Part shown: piece after piece, positions 19,600 through 31,125 of the stretch
Layout: the number at the start of each line of letters is the position of its first letter
Position numbering within the stretch: the stretch's first letter is position 1
From: Acanthosepion esculentum
Lineage: Eukaryota; Mollusca; Cephalopoda; Sepiida; Sepiidae
Assembly: GCA_964036315.1 (NCBI GenBank)
Contig: OZ038482.1
Span: 12,893,785 to 12,957,784, forward strand
Length of the DNA stretch: 64,000 nt
Direction: 5' to 3'
Translations under genes and position numbers: made by a program
The notes under the pieces: model-generated
Seen by the model: the letters and a program-made list of their open reading frames with translations, nothing else
Database searches by the model: none
What the model was told of the DNA's origin: nothing

Positions 19600-22500
19600 A
19601 GAATTAGTATTTTAGGTAATTACCTATTTTTTAATTACTGATTAGATGCCAAAATGTGACACTAAAGATATTTCAATTTTATCGTTTTAAGTTTTCATCC
19701 AAATGTCATTTTGGTGAAAGAATAAAAAAAATTGAATAAATTTGAGAATTGTAAATTGTAATGTCTTGTAAAAATTTCTAGTTGATAAAAAAATCTAAAT
19801 TTTGTGCGTTGTAATTCATTGTAGAAAGTGAAAATCTATGCTTAAAAATACACAAATATACACACTGATCTTGTGATTTGAAATGATAACTGAAACGAAG
19901 AATTTTTAATTTCATTTATTCTTAAAACGGTCACAATGCCTCGCTCGTAAGAAACGCGAACTTTTTATCAACACAAACTGAAACAAAGAGCTTTTATGCT
20001 AAATATCACATTTTTAAATTTATATAAATATCTAGACTAAAATCCCAAAATAATTGAGTAGTTTTAATTTAAGAAATATTTTTGTACCAGAAAACACTAA
20101 AACGTGATATAATTTTTTTTATGAATTATGACGTTACGATTTGGAGTTTTTTATATTCAATAATATTTTAACGAAATTGTAATTTTTCGTCTTTTAAATA
20201 ATCATACGAAGTAGAATTCGTAGTATCTCCACGAATTCGGAAATATCTGTTTTTAGACCTTCTAAGCTCGGTTTGATATTTGTTACTACTTGAAGGCAGA
20301 AAGTGGTTTTAAGTTGCGCTGATCTTCTAAGAAGTGGGAAGGCTTGTTTGACTGATAAACCAGGATTCGATATCCTGGGTTTTACAAAATTTTAAATTAA
20401 TTTACCAACGTTATTTACATTGTTTACAATTTACTCTAATGTTCAACATCGGTTCCACACAGGGATTTAAGTTTCACCAAAATCGATTTTTTCTTTTCTA
20501 AAACTCAAAAAGTAAGTCAAAAAATTTGCTACCTCCTTTTTTAAAAATATTTGCCTCGATTTAAACAAAATTTTCACTACTTATTCATTAATGAATTATT
20601 TTTATACTGAATAAATTATTTTGTTAGAAAACTTTGTAGGAATATTTTTTAGGGGGTTCGTTTTTCTGTGTATTTTTTAATTCCATGGACGGGTGTTGAT
20701 CAAACTGATTTTTTTTTACAGTTATATACAGAAAAATCCCTGAAAATGTTATTTCAGTAAAAAATTATTCAATATACAAATGCGAACATACGGGAAATTC
20801 GTCCCGTGCTTTCCCCAAATAATAAAAAATCCTCAAAAAATACATTTTTCTGATATTTAGTGCTTGCATAATTTGTTGCCCAGAAATTAATCGTCTGTTC
20901 CCCACCCTCCTCGAATGACATTTTTAAATCTTGTTGTCTCAGCAGAGCAGATTTAACATAATGAAAGAAGACAGCACCCATCCCACTTATTCGAACTATT
21001 TACCCCCAGGTCGACGTTTTAGTTCTTTTAGTCCGAAAGCGCTCGAGGGACAGATTTTTTTTACATTCTTGACTTGACCCATATGTAAAAAATGTAACAA
21101 AGTTCATTTTATTTTTTACACAAATGTACGCTGACATTTTTCAAGCAATAATAGTTTACTATTATTACTTTTCTTCATGCGATGGTGACTTTTTGCTTTG
21201 TGTACTAGTGCACGTGGGGGACTGCCGATCAATATTGTGCATTTCACAGTAACAAGAAGAAGAAATAAATAAATATCTGTTAGTTGCAGCCCTTCATAAA
21301 ATTTAGAGTTATTTCCCTTTTAAAATTCTCGGAGTTACTTCCCTTTATATCAATTTCTTATTGCAAGTCCAGAAGAAAGTGAACATTGGTAAAAAGATTA
21401 TTTCAATAAATAAATAAATAATAACGCTGTAAGTGATGTTAAAGCAATATCAGAATATACTTATAATGATGAATGTAATATTGTAAAATAAAAATAAAAG
21501 ATCCTGATTTTTCTTGTTTTTCCTTTCAATATTTTTTTATCCAATTCACTCACTGGTTTCCTTCAGAGGAAATTTTCTCCAGTACATAGACCGTTCGAAC
21601 AGCCAACTGGGAAGAATTCGATTACATACAATATTTTTCCAATTTCCGAATAAGCATTTCAATATCAGTTCACTTGAATGCGTCCGTATGTTCGGGATTA
21701 AATGAAAACCGGTACTTGTAAATGCTGGTTGTGTTGAAAGGGTTGATGTGGCTGCGTGTTGAATAGCATTTAACAATTATACATTTTTGTATCAAGGAAA
21801 AACAATGGAAAACCGATTTTTGTTTCAACGATAAAATATATATTAAAATCAACAAATACAAAACATTTTTTGTAATGTGTGAAACAATAAGATAGGAGAA
21901 GTTGTTTCCCTTTATCTGTTAGCTGAAAGATTAAATGTAAATAAACAAGTTTTCTGAAAGAATGTTCAAAGTTCTGTATTAGATAGGATGATGTTTTCAG
22001 AAGAACATGTAATAAATCAGTTTGTGGATTAGATATAACTAACAGAGCTGTTGCAACTTGGCTTATTACATAGAACTGATGGTGAATGATATTTAAGTTC
22101 TGTGTGCCTGCGTGCGTGCAGTGAGTAGAATGAATAGTCTGTGTAGACGCGTGTGAGTTGCTGAGTTCTACTGAGTTCTGCTTCTACTGTCTATTTTTGG
22201 AACGAATTCCAGTTTATATAACCATGGGTAGGCTCCAAGGACAATGGTGGGAGAATATTTCGAGAGCACACAAAAAGTATCTGATTGGATGAAAAAACGT
22301 AATCGGTGATTTTGTAACAAAAGCATGTTTGTGAATTAGGAAAAATTCAGTGTGGTGAATGCGATCAGTAGATTGTTCTGTGATAGTTAGTATTTATTAT
22401 TTGACCAATCACAGTTGAGAAAAATGTAGGCGTGTCAAACATAGTAGTAATCGCTACATACTAAAAACAAAGGTTAAGGTCGGGATTTTAGGATATTAGA

Positions 22501-22640
22501 ATACTTTTTTTTATTAATATTCAAATCTGGAGATAATTGTTTATAGCGACTTAAATAACTTTTGTACAATTTCCATTGCAAAAATGGTAAGATTAGACAT
22601 TTCCTTATAAGGAAACATTCAGCGTTCATTGATAGAGCAG
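19600..22640. other. No gene or recognised element
   Basis: AT-rich, mostly unique sequence. A short tRNA-like patch near 20340-20385 and open frames near 20769-20981 and 21514-21776 have no support. 21950-22450 is somewhat more GC-balanced (TATA-like TTTATATAACC near 22214) and could be an old LTR, unproven. Confidence 0.35.
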
Positions 22641-22650
22641 TTAGCGTTAC

Positions 22651-23395
22651 TGTTGGTTGGAATTTATAAAATCTTTCTCTTAAAACAGTTTTTCAGGAGA
22701 ATATGTTTCCCAATATCACTAACTCGTACATTTCTTTCTGACTGGGGATTTTTTCCCACTTTTATTTTTCATTTGACGCCGTGGAAGGTTAACAGTTTCA
22801 TTATGCCATTATTTCCGCCTCCAGTTACATGCACTACCCATTTTTTGTCATTGTTGCTCTTGGAAGTCTTCAATTGACGTGGATTTTGTTATTTGGTAAA
22901 GCTCTTTGTTTGGGAGTCTGTAGCGTCAGTTTATAAAATCTGATAAGTATTATCTTTCTTGAAATTTAAAGGATTCATTTGCTTGAAGCCATTTTTAATC
23001 ATTAATTTGAGAAAATGGTTATATACAGAAGATTGCTTAGATATTTCTGAACGACTTGACATGCATGACATTCATAGGAGTGTCTAAATGTGTTGAGGTT
23101 ATTTAAGAACATGACCCGAGATTTCCTGTTAATATTTTGGTCTTTGTCGCATTTGACGGTATTGGTCAAAAGTAACCCTAGCGCATCTTATATTCAATAT
23201 CCTTATCTCCTTTATAAAATGTGTTATATTTGGTCCATACACGCAGTTATTTTAAGAGTTTACAGTTTATTAAGTTTACATTCTGAATTGTTTTGATAGG
23301 ATCTGAATATGTGTCATTATTGCTCTCATGCTGATTGAAATTTATAAAATCTTTCTCTTAAAATAGTTTTTCAGGTGAATATGTTTTTCAGTTTC
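22651..23395. repeat. Duplicated segments
   Basis: The block AATTTATAAAATCTTTCTCT with its flank (TTTTTCAGG-GAATATGTTT) at about 22660-22712 recurs at about 23340-23392. Between them, 23085-23330 is homologous to 25925-26155 (see the LINE fragment there). Confidence 0.7.
23085..23330 (-). pseudogene. Decayed LINE fragment, copy of 25925-26230
   Basis: Shares GGTTATTTAAGAACATGA, GCGCATTTGACGGT-TTGG, CCTTATCTCCTATATAAAAT-like and TATAGGATCTGAATATGTGTC-like blocks with 25925-26155 on the same strand. The better copy encodes an RT-like segment on the minus strand; this one is too decayed to translate. Confidence 0.5.
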
Positions 23396-23460
23396 AGCGA
23401 CCACATCTCCCTTTACATGAAGCCACCTAACTCCTCAGCCTTCACCGCCCCCCTTGATTA

Positions 23461-24240
23461 TTGCGTTTTGTTGGGTCTCTCGCAGTTGAGCGAGATACCA
23501 ACAAAACTCCTTGTAGCACCAAAGATGAATTGGAGGTAAGTATTATGGCAGTGTGGGCTCGTCCATTTACCTTATCACCCCTAGCAACAAGAACATTCCA
23601 CTTTGCACGCCTACGTGAATCAACTCGACCAATGAAGTCACCCGCACGTGCACAAACAATTTTTGGCGCAATTATTTCCGGAGCCGAGACACGTGACTAC
23701 GACCATATATAAACCCAAGAAGACGCGTGACAGCGAGGAGACCAGACAGCAGAGCAGAGTTCGTCACCGCGAGAAGAAACAACAACAACAACAACAACAG
23801 CACCGCGCACTCCAAGCTTCAACGTGACTCTCAAAGTACTCCCGTACTGACTAACGCAGTCAGACGTTAAAGAACAATTTCGACCGCGCACTCCAAGCTT
23901 CAATGTGACTCTCAAAGAACTCCCGTCTTGACTAACGCAGTCAGACGTTAAAGAACTTTGCAACATTTCACGCAAGTACAATCTCTGAACTCTTACCAAC
24001 TTGTCCAATACACCATCTCTAACATGCAACATACTCAATCTTCTAAATTGCATTTTAATAATCAACTCTTTCGTTATGAGTCTAGGTACCTAATCAAAGG
24101 GACGCAACTCAGTCTCACTTTTCATTTCGCATGCATGTAATTTCAATACTTAATAAATTCAATTATGTTTTTAACTCCATGTTCCTTTTTGTATTTCACC
24201 ATTGCTAATGATTTCCACACCTTTCCTAACAAAATAAATA
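23461..24240 (+). mobile_element. Possible solo LTR
   Basis: GC-balanced block beginning TGTTGGGTCTCTCGC (23468) with a hairpin (GGTCTCTCGC...GCGAGATACC), a TATA box ATATATAAACC at 23703-23713, a structured leader, and AATAAA near 24151. This is the usual order of an LTR promoter and poly-A site. A 75-82-bp direct duplication (CGCGCACTCCAAGCTTCAA at 23803 and 23885) lies in the leader. No second LTR and no clear target duplication are seen in the window, so the call is tentative. Confidence 0.35.
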
Positions 24241-24429
24241 ATTGTGGGGATCAGCCCTTCAACACGCAACTAACATGGTTAATCAAAACACACGCCATCT
24301 CACACAGGGCCCGTTCCGCTACAGCAGTATTCACCAACTTAAACAAGGAAACCACCCAGAAGAATTGCAGGAAATTCCGAAGATCTTTGGAGGCCCTGGT
24401 TGAAACGAATGACGGTTTTATTGAATAAA

Positions 24430-25924
24430 TTTACTCTTCAGTATTTGTAGATATTTTTTGTGTAATTCATCTGTTAAAATGAGATGTCAGTGATATTTTC
24501 ATTTTTGCATAATTTAGATTACAATTTATCCATCGCACCCAATAAATGTGTTGAGGTTATAGTGGGTCGACCAATCTGTATTGGTTATAAATACAAATAA
24601 AACTGACCCTTTACTATTTTTTACAATATCAAATGTAACAAAAACAACAACAAGAGAAATAATCAAGTAGAAGAAATTGTGAATTTGTTCAACAAGAAAT
24701 ATTTTTTATAAACTGTAGTTGGCCGTGCAGGTGTGAATGGAAGAAGAGAAGATGAGTTATCTCTAGGTTACGGCTTCCGCTGGCCGGTCCAGCTACATAA
24801 AAATGTTGGACTTTAATGGAGTCCAATGAAAGCAAAAGAAAACAAACGAGACCGATATATATGTACAAAACAAATATATATTAATACGTGAATTACAAAT
24901 AGATTAAAACACGAGTTACAATACATTGAAGACATGAATAAAATGTTACAGTGTCTGTATGGAAAGTTGTGTGTGTGTTGTTTTTAGTTGAATGTCTGTA
25001 CGGGGTGAATTTTGTTTTAGCGTGTTCCCAGAATATGGGAAACGCTGGTTGTGTATAAGAGTTCACATATTGGAAATTTTTAGAGTAAGTTTTTTGTACC
25101 TCGCCCTACGTGCCAGGTTTCGGCCCGCGGCCGAAATCGACATAGTTGCTCACACGTGCGCGTAAGCAGAGAAAAAGAGAGAAAGAGGCGAAAGGTCAGC
25201 CAGTAATTATACTCCCGGGAGAGAGAGACCGCTGGTGAAGGGTTAAGGAAATGAAGAGGAGCTAACTGCGACAAAACACAACAAATGCATAATATATAGT
25301 GCAAAAGTTGTTAAACACATTAGTGTTCTTTAGTGTGTGATACTGAAAGAATTTAAGTTGCTGTACTGTATGTGTGAAAATGAGAAGTTGTAGTTAACTA
25401 TATTTGTTGTTGTAGGAAAATTAAACAGTCGTTTTTTTGTATTAAATAGAAAAAAAGTATTATTCTTGACTCACTGATTGTTATAGAGTTATCGCTCTTT
25501 TACCGGAGATTCTTGTTGTGGAATAGAATATTTTTGTGGGAGTGAGCGTTAAACCTGGAATTGCTTGACAAGGTTTGTTGTTGTGTTGAAGAATTTAGTT
25601 CGTCTCCTTTGCTGTGTTGATTTCCAATGAAGTCAAGTGAATTGGTTCAATATTTTAAGTGCCCACTGACCAAGTCGCGTCGAAGTTTCGTTTTTATTAG
25701 TTCTCTTGGTCACGTCGGGAGAGTAGAGCAGGTGAACATGTTTACATTTTATGGCGTTAACTAGAGGTCAAAATTTGGGTCGGTACCTTCGGACGTAGTT
25801 GACGACACCTAATTAATATTTTACAACCAATCAAAATGCATCAGTTGTTATACTTGGTTGGGAGCCTCTATGTGTTTAACTTGCACAAAATTTAAGATTA
25901 AAAAAAAATGTCGGAATCTGATTC
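24430..25924. other. No gene; dispersed repeat fragments
   Basis: Moderately GC-balanced non-coding sequence. 25195-25275 is related to 18840-18935 (GGGAGAGAGACC, GAGGAGCTAACT). 25040-25060 holds a small inverted repeat (GTTCCCAGAATATGGGAAAC). Short open frames here have no recognisable content. Confidence 0.4.
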
Positions 25925-26230
25925 TACAAGGTTATTTAAGAACATGAGATTTCCTGTTTGGCGCATTTGACGGTGTTGGGCAAAAGTAACCTGAGCGCAA
26001 CCTATGTTCAATTTCCTTATCTCCTATATAAAATGTGTTATATTTGATCCATACATGCAGGTATTTGAAATGTTTAGATTTTATTAAGTCTACATTCTTA
26101 ATTTTTATGATAGAATCCGAATATGTGTCGTTCTTACTCTCATTCCTATTCCAAATCATAATTTTTACAGGTTTATCTCAAGCGCTATTTCTTGGAACGC
26201 TTGGTAAAGAACGATGATTTTTATCCAAGA
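25925..26230 (-). pseudogene. LINE reverse transcriptase C-terminal fragment
   Basis: On the minus strand a stretch of about 75 codons includes KIKNVDLIKSKHFKYLHVW, then IKYNTFYIGDKEIEHRLRS. This matches the F-YLG..IKY....GD-EI..RI segment found after the RT thumb of RTE/other non-LTR retrotransposons, preceded by an IMIWNRNE-like block where TKIM is usual. No start, no palm motif: a short dead fragment. A more decayed copy is at 23085-23330. Confidence 0.45.
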
Positions 26231-26401
26231 TCATTTTTATACCAACTATGAAAACCTATGTCATCAGCATAGAGCCCACAATTGTCAATATACTGACTTT
26301 TGAGCGGAAAACAAACTCACTGCTTTAGTATATTCGTTTGGTATATACTGGACTCCCGACGTATGAGGATCAAGCAATTCATTTCCTAGGAACCGGCTTG
26401 T

Positions 26402-26414
26402 TAGGAAGGAAGGG

Positions 26415-26445
<31 letters not shown>

Positions 26446-26790
26446 CAAAGACGAACGAAAAATAGGAAGGAACCAAAGAAGGAAAGAAAAAGGAAGGAAG
26501 GAAGGAAAGAAGGAAGAAAGACAAAGACATACGAAAAATAAAATAGGAAGAAACCAAAGAAAGAGAGAAAAAGAAAGTAAGGAAGGAATGAAGAAAGAAA
26601 GTAAGGAAGGAATGAAGAAAGAAAGAAAGGAAGCAAGAAAGAAAGAAAGAAAGACAAAGAAAAACAAACAGAAACAGACAAAAAGAAAAAAGGAAGAAAG
26701 ATAGGCAGGAAAGAAGAAAGACAACAAAGACAGAAAGAAAGAAGGAAGAAAGACAGAAAGAAAGAAGGAAGAAAAGAAAAGTGTTAAGAA
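26402..26790. repeat. Polypurine (GAAA/GGAA)n tract
   Basis: Almost 390 bp of purines on the + strand in GAAA, GGAA and GAAG units, interrupted by ACAAAGAC-type spacers that recur (ACAAAGAC near 26444, 26520, 26653). Long open frames here on both strands are compositional. Confidence 0.9.
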
Positions 26791-27307
26791 GAAAAAATAG
26801 GAATTTTAGGGTAAAGAAAAGCTCATCGTATCTAAAAGGGAGACGTTTACTTTGACGTTTCTTTCAGTGTATATGATGATTTCTATACATTAGCGACATA
26901 AATTCCTGATTAAAGTTGTTATTTATTAAAATTAATTTAGTTTGGCACAAGGCCACAATATGGGACAATCAGTGAAGATCAAAATCACAACTCCAATGTA
27001 ATATTCAACGAGAATATCTCGCTAACCCTTACACCATTCTCTGAGGCATCCAGTTCTGTGCCTGCGAGAGTAGTCGGTTAACTGGGTGCACATATAACAT
27101 TTCCTAAGATTTGTCTGGAAAAAGCCCACACATCTAAAGACACCCAGTGAGGAACATAGTAATGGCTTGAAAGACTAGCGTACTGAGTTTTATTCCACAC
27201 CAAGATGCCATGGAGTTTGCGTAAATATCTTATGAAGAATTATGGACCTTGGAAAACAGAAACAAAATTTGAAAAACAAAACTAAAAAATTCATATTATT
27301 AATAGTT

Positions 27308-27324
27308 ACACACACACACGTGCG

Positions 27325-27411
<87 letters not shown>
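27308..27411. repeat. (CA)n microsatellite
   Basis: CA run with one CC interruption near 27381; the (H-T)n and (C-V)n frames over it are not genes. Confidence 0.95.
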
Positions 27412-27413
<2 letters not shown>

Positions 27414-27576
27414 AAAAAGCGCATTGCACATACAAGATAGTAGTGAAAGGCCCTCGGCCGGACCAGAGAGGAATTAAAAAAGTCCTCGTCATTTGGTCAG
27501 ATTTTGAGAAGTGGGTCAAGCTGAAAGTATTTATAAAAAAAAAAGTAAAAAAAAAAATTAAATTTAAGAACTAAAT

Positions 27577-28265
27577 GCGTCCTGGGTAAGACGATAAACT
27601 ACATCCAGCAGCAAGGCCTCTGATCAGGAGGTTTTGAAGAGCGTGGAACCACCTATTAATTGCTGGTGTTCACAGGTCCAACCTAACCCGGGCTATATGC
27701 ACCTATTAGGGTCCAAACTATGAGCAAATAGTTACCCTCCTCGAAAAGGGGTCAAAACACTATGAAAGTGTAAAAATAGGTTTTAATCCCGGCAATGAAT
27801 TTTGAAGAAAAAAATGATTACCAGCAATACATTTAAAAAAAAAATATTAATAACATTACCAGCAATGCATTTTGGGGAAAAATTATTACCAGCAATGCAT
27901 TTTTGGGAAAAATATTACCAGCAATGCATTTTGGGGAAAAAATATTACCAGCAATGCATTTTGGGGAAAAATATTACCAGCAATGAATTTTGGGGAAAAA
28001 TATTACCAGCAATGCATTTTGGGGGAAAAAAATGACCAGCAATACATTTTTGAAGAGAAAATATTACCAGCAATAAAAAATCTTGTCTGCATTAAATGAC
28101 CCATTGAGGTTGATATGCCGTAAAACAAACCAAACCAAACTAAGAATTAAATTTTTGATGATCAAGGTTGATTGGAAAGGAAGAACCCGGAAGAGTGTTC
28201 CACAAGTGAGAAGTGCGAGAGAAGAAACTGTTAGCATAGAACTTACGGTTACGTTTATCTCCACA
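27577..28265 (-). mobile_element. LINE 3' end: ORF tail plus long 3' UTR
   Basis: On the minus strand, 28265-28141 encodes NRKFYANSFFSRTSHLWNT, then LPGSSFPINLDHQKFNS and a stop: the classic C-terminus of Jockey/CR1-like LINE polyproteins. The following 3' UTR (28140-27577) contains a 30-bp minisatellite (27818-28076) and ends with the block complementary to GTCCTGGGTAAGACGATAAA. A related 3' UTR, without the ORF, lies at 4320-4925. The 5' side is cut by a (GT)n tract. Confidence 0.7.
27818..28076. repeat. 30-bp minisatellite, about 9 units
   Basis: Units of about 29-35 bp built on TTACCAGCAATGCATTTTGG followed by GGAAAAA. Unit starts are near 27818, 27855, 27888, 27917, 27947, 27976, 28006, 28035 and 28066. 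Open frames across it only reflect the repeat. Confidence 0.9.
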
Positions 28266-28350
28266 CACACACATCCACACACACACACACACACACGTGT
28301 GTGCGTGTGTATGTGTGTGTGTGTGTGTATGCGAGTGTGCGTATGTGTAA
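28264..28350. repeat. (CA)n to (GT)n microsatellite with inversion point
   Basis: CA repeats switch to GT repeats at ACACACGTGTGTG near 28296, giving a potential hairpin. Confidence 0.9.
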
Positions 28351-28489
28351 CTCATACTGACAAATTTATTAGCTTTTTATGTTTTCATACGAGTTTCGTA
28401 AATGCATGCTATACATTTAAAATGTACATAGTACCCATAAAAAATGATACGATTATTTGCGTATAGATCGTCATTTCTACCTAGTGCGC

Positions 28490-28960
28490 TAGTTTTTGAC
28501 GGCACAGGCCAAAGAGTATCATCATCATCATCATCATCATTTGACTGGGCGTGATTGGGAGTGTCGTTGCGCAGCTGAGCTTCTGATCATCTCTTCACAT
28601 GTCTCGGTAAGGATTCATTCATGCGTAGCGTCTCTTGGGCAAAGTAGACCTGGTGAAACCCATCCATTTACAGATCAGATCACAGCCGATTACCTCCCAG
28701 TTGAAAGCTCGTGGCCGTTGATTCCATCGGAGAGCGGAGAACGGGACTTCAGCCTCGGACGCCACTTTCCCAGTGATACTGTTATCAGCTCTCTGGATAT
28801 ACTGTCAGTAGTTCAACCTCTTATACAAATTTAGCCCGCAGTCGGTCGAAACTCGCTCTAGTTATTGCCTCTCGGTTAAACTCCTCACTGGTGAACCCAT
28901 TGGAACCATCACACACAGAGTTGTCCGCATCGTTCGTTGCCAGAGACAATGAACCAAATG
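28490..28960. other. Unclassified GC-balanced block
   Basis: Non-AT-rich segment with (ATC)7 near 28519. An open frame of 112 codons starts at 28496 with a His run from the microsatellite; I recognise no domain in it. It may be part of an old repeat. Confidence 0.3.
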
Positions 28961-29090
28961 TATTTTCTATTTATCTGTTCGCCTTCGCATAACTTCAAGG
29001 ACAGCTTGAATGATGGTCACCGAATTTTCTGTGGTTACTCATGGGACATCGGAACATGTTTTTAGTATCATAATCTTTGAAAATTCCAAA

Positions 29091-30074
29091 ACATTTACCA
29101 TAATTCCCCATGTATAATAATATAATACGACTCCATCCATAATACGCACCCCTAAAATTGTGCTCAAAGTGTGGGAAAATGCTTCTACTCACACATAATA
29201 CGCACCCATTGTGTGGTAGTCAAACCCTATAAATTGTATCTCTCCAATTTCATTACGGCCAGCGTTTCCTACTCTTATTTAAAAAAAATATTAATATTTG
29301 GGTAATATTCAATGGCGGAACTCTCGAGGATTTTTCTTCTGAGTGAGTTATTTTTTTTTATGAGTGTAGCATTTTTAAAATCAAAATTGTGGTTGAATTT
29401 ATTTCTATGTATGACTAGTGCATTAGTTCAGTTGTTTATTGTGAGGTTTCTTTTGTGTTCATAAATGCGTTTTTTTAAATTTCTACTTGTTTCTCCAATA
29501 TATTGGGAAGAACAGTTTTTGCAATCTATTTTATAAATCCTGCTTCAGAAATATTATTGCTATTAGTGTTTGAGGATGTGAGTATACCCATAATGGTTTT
29601 GGAAGTGTTTGTGACTATTTTAAGATTATTTAGATGGGATAGGTTGTTCTGGATATGCTACACTCATAAAAAAAAAATAACTCACTCAGAAGGAAAATCC
29701 TCGAGAGTGCCGCCATTGAATATTATCCAAATATTAGTCTACGCCCAGGCTTTTTCCCTCCTTCACCTTTCTTAATAGTATAATATTATTCTAATTTACT
29801 TTTAAGATAATTCTTATTTTATTTTGCATTTGTAAGTATTGTTAGGTACATATAATTGTATTTAACATCCTTATTGGGTTGCCTTTGCCGAATGTTAATG
29901 TCAAATTGTCCTATGTTTGTGGTGAGATGTCATTTTGCAACGGAAATCGACCTATGAAACCGCAATTTTTTAAAGATATTTTTGTAACTGTGCATAATAC
30001 GCACCCCTGATTTCGCTTATTATTTTTTTATATAGAAAAAATGCGTATTGTACATGGGGAATTACGGTAAATGT
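29091..30074. mobile_element. DNA transposon-like element with about 34-bp terminal inverted repeats
   Basis: The left end (ACATTTACCATAATTCCCCA then TGTATAATA) and the complement of the right end (ACATTTACCGTAATTCCCCA then TGTACAATACGCA) match with few changes. Subterminal ATAATACGCACCC motifs occur near 29141, 29195 and 29994. No transposase. A Penelope fragment with its own inverted arms is nested at 29291-29737. The target duplication cannot be set apart from the inverted repeat. Confidence 0.65.
29291..29737 (-). mobile_element. Penelope-like GIY-YIG fragment between 80-bp inverted arms
   Basis: On the minus strand, between about 29560 and 29370, the reading YKIDCKNCSSQYIGETSRNL, then KKRIYEHKRNL and RNKFNHNFDFKNATL, is a clear GIY-YIG endonuclease domain of a Penelope-like element, related to the one at 8358 but with YIG intact. 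Stops interrupt it. The segment is flanked by inverted arms 29291-29371 and 29658-29737 (AATATTCAATGGCGG, ACTCTCGAGGATTTT, CTGAGTGAGTTATTTTTTTT). Penelope elements often carry such inverted flanks. Confidence 0.65.
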
Positions 30075-30274
30075 AAATCTAATGTTAATTTTTAATGTAA
30101 ATCTAATGTCAAACTGAACCTTTACTTTGTGTCCATCAGGTTATTCAAAGTAAATTTTTATATTTTTATTAAATCGAATATAGTAGATATTTGACGGAAG
30201 ATTTATAACAGGTGAGATGTTAAAAAAATGAAAAAGATATGATAAAAAATTGTGTGTCAAAAAATTAAAAAAAT

Positions 30275-30700
30275 AGTAAACATTGACAAAAAATTTAAAA
30301 ATAAACATTTAAATCAAATTTAAAAATAAACATTGAAATAAAATTTAAAAATAAACATTTGAATAAAATTTAAAAATAAATATTTAAATAAAATTTAAAA
30401 ATAAATATTAAAATAAAATTTAAAAATAAACATTGAAATAAATTTTAAAAATAAGCATTGAAATAAAATTTAAAAATAAATATTTAAATCAAATTTAAAA
30501 ATGAACATTTAAATAAAATTTAAAAATAAACATTTAAATAAAATTTAAAAATAAACATTTAAATAAAATTTAAAAATAAACATTTAAAAATAAATATTTA
30601 AATAAATTTAAAAATAAACATTGAAATAAAATTTAAAAATAAACATTGAATAAAAATTTAAAAATAAACATTTAAATTTCAAATAAAAATTTAAGAAATT
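30275..30700. repeat. AT-only minisatellite, about 24-bp unit
   Basis: Roughly 17-18 units of AAAATTTAAAAATAAACATT with variable next bases. One C per unit is almost the only G or C. Confidence 0.9.
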
Positions 30701-30918
30701 TAAAAGAAATTTAAAACAGGTGAGATATTTGTCGGAAAATTTAAAAACAGAAATTAAAGTTATGATCTTTTCTTAACGACATTCTCCCCACAACCTATCC
30801 CACCTCAGGTCACTATAAAAAAAGTCAGATTGTTGTCTTTTACATTTGTTGAATACCAGTCTCCAGGGGTTCATAAACATTCACTTCTCGACGACGTTTA
30901 TTACCATTACTAAGTTCA

Positions 30919-31125
30919 TTAATTATTTACATTATTCGCACTGTTATTCTCATCTTCATCGCCATATTCACAACGTTTTGACCATTGTACGCTCCGGCCT
31001 TTTTCAGGTGACTGGAATTTTGAACCGAACCCTTTATTTCATCCACCGGGGTAGATTGTTCTAGTTTCACGTGCCATGCCTCTTCCGGATGTCTCAGTTA
31101 TTTCCCTTTAACTCAACTCTCCAAG
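30919..31125 (-). repeat. Dispersed repeat with MARxTRTIYP mini-ORF (copy 2, broken)
   Basis: The minus-strand ATG at 31075-31077 opens MARETRTIYPGG, then a TGA, then NKGFGSKFQSPEKGRSVQ and, after a small deletion, EYGDEDENNSANNVNN and a stop near 30919. Upstream homology (AACTGAGACATCCGGAAGAG) extends to about 31125. Confidence 0.65.

Noticed and set aside
20340..20390. tRNA-like patch with GGATTCGATATCC
   Set aside because: The T-arm-like part is just a palindrome; no box A or acceptor stem.
20769..20981. 70-codon minus-strand ORF
   Set aside because: No motif and no convincing start; likely chance in AT-rich DNA.
26285..26727. Long Ser/Phe/Leu-rich ORFs on the minus strand (also 32049-32506)
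   Set aside because: Translations of polypurine/polypyrimidine simple repeats.
27190..28466. ORFs made of (H-T)n or (C-V)n
   Set aside because: Translations of CA/GT microsatellites, not proteins.
30275..30700. CRISPR-like regular short direct repeats
   Set aside because: Eukaryotic AT-only minisatellite, no unique spacers, no Cas genes.
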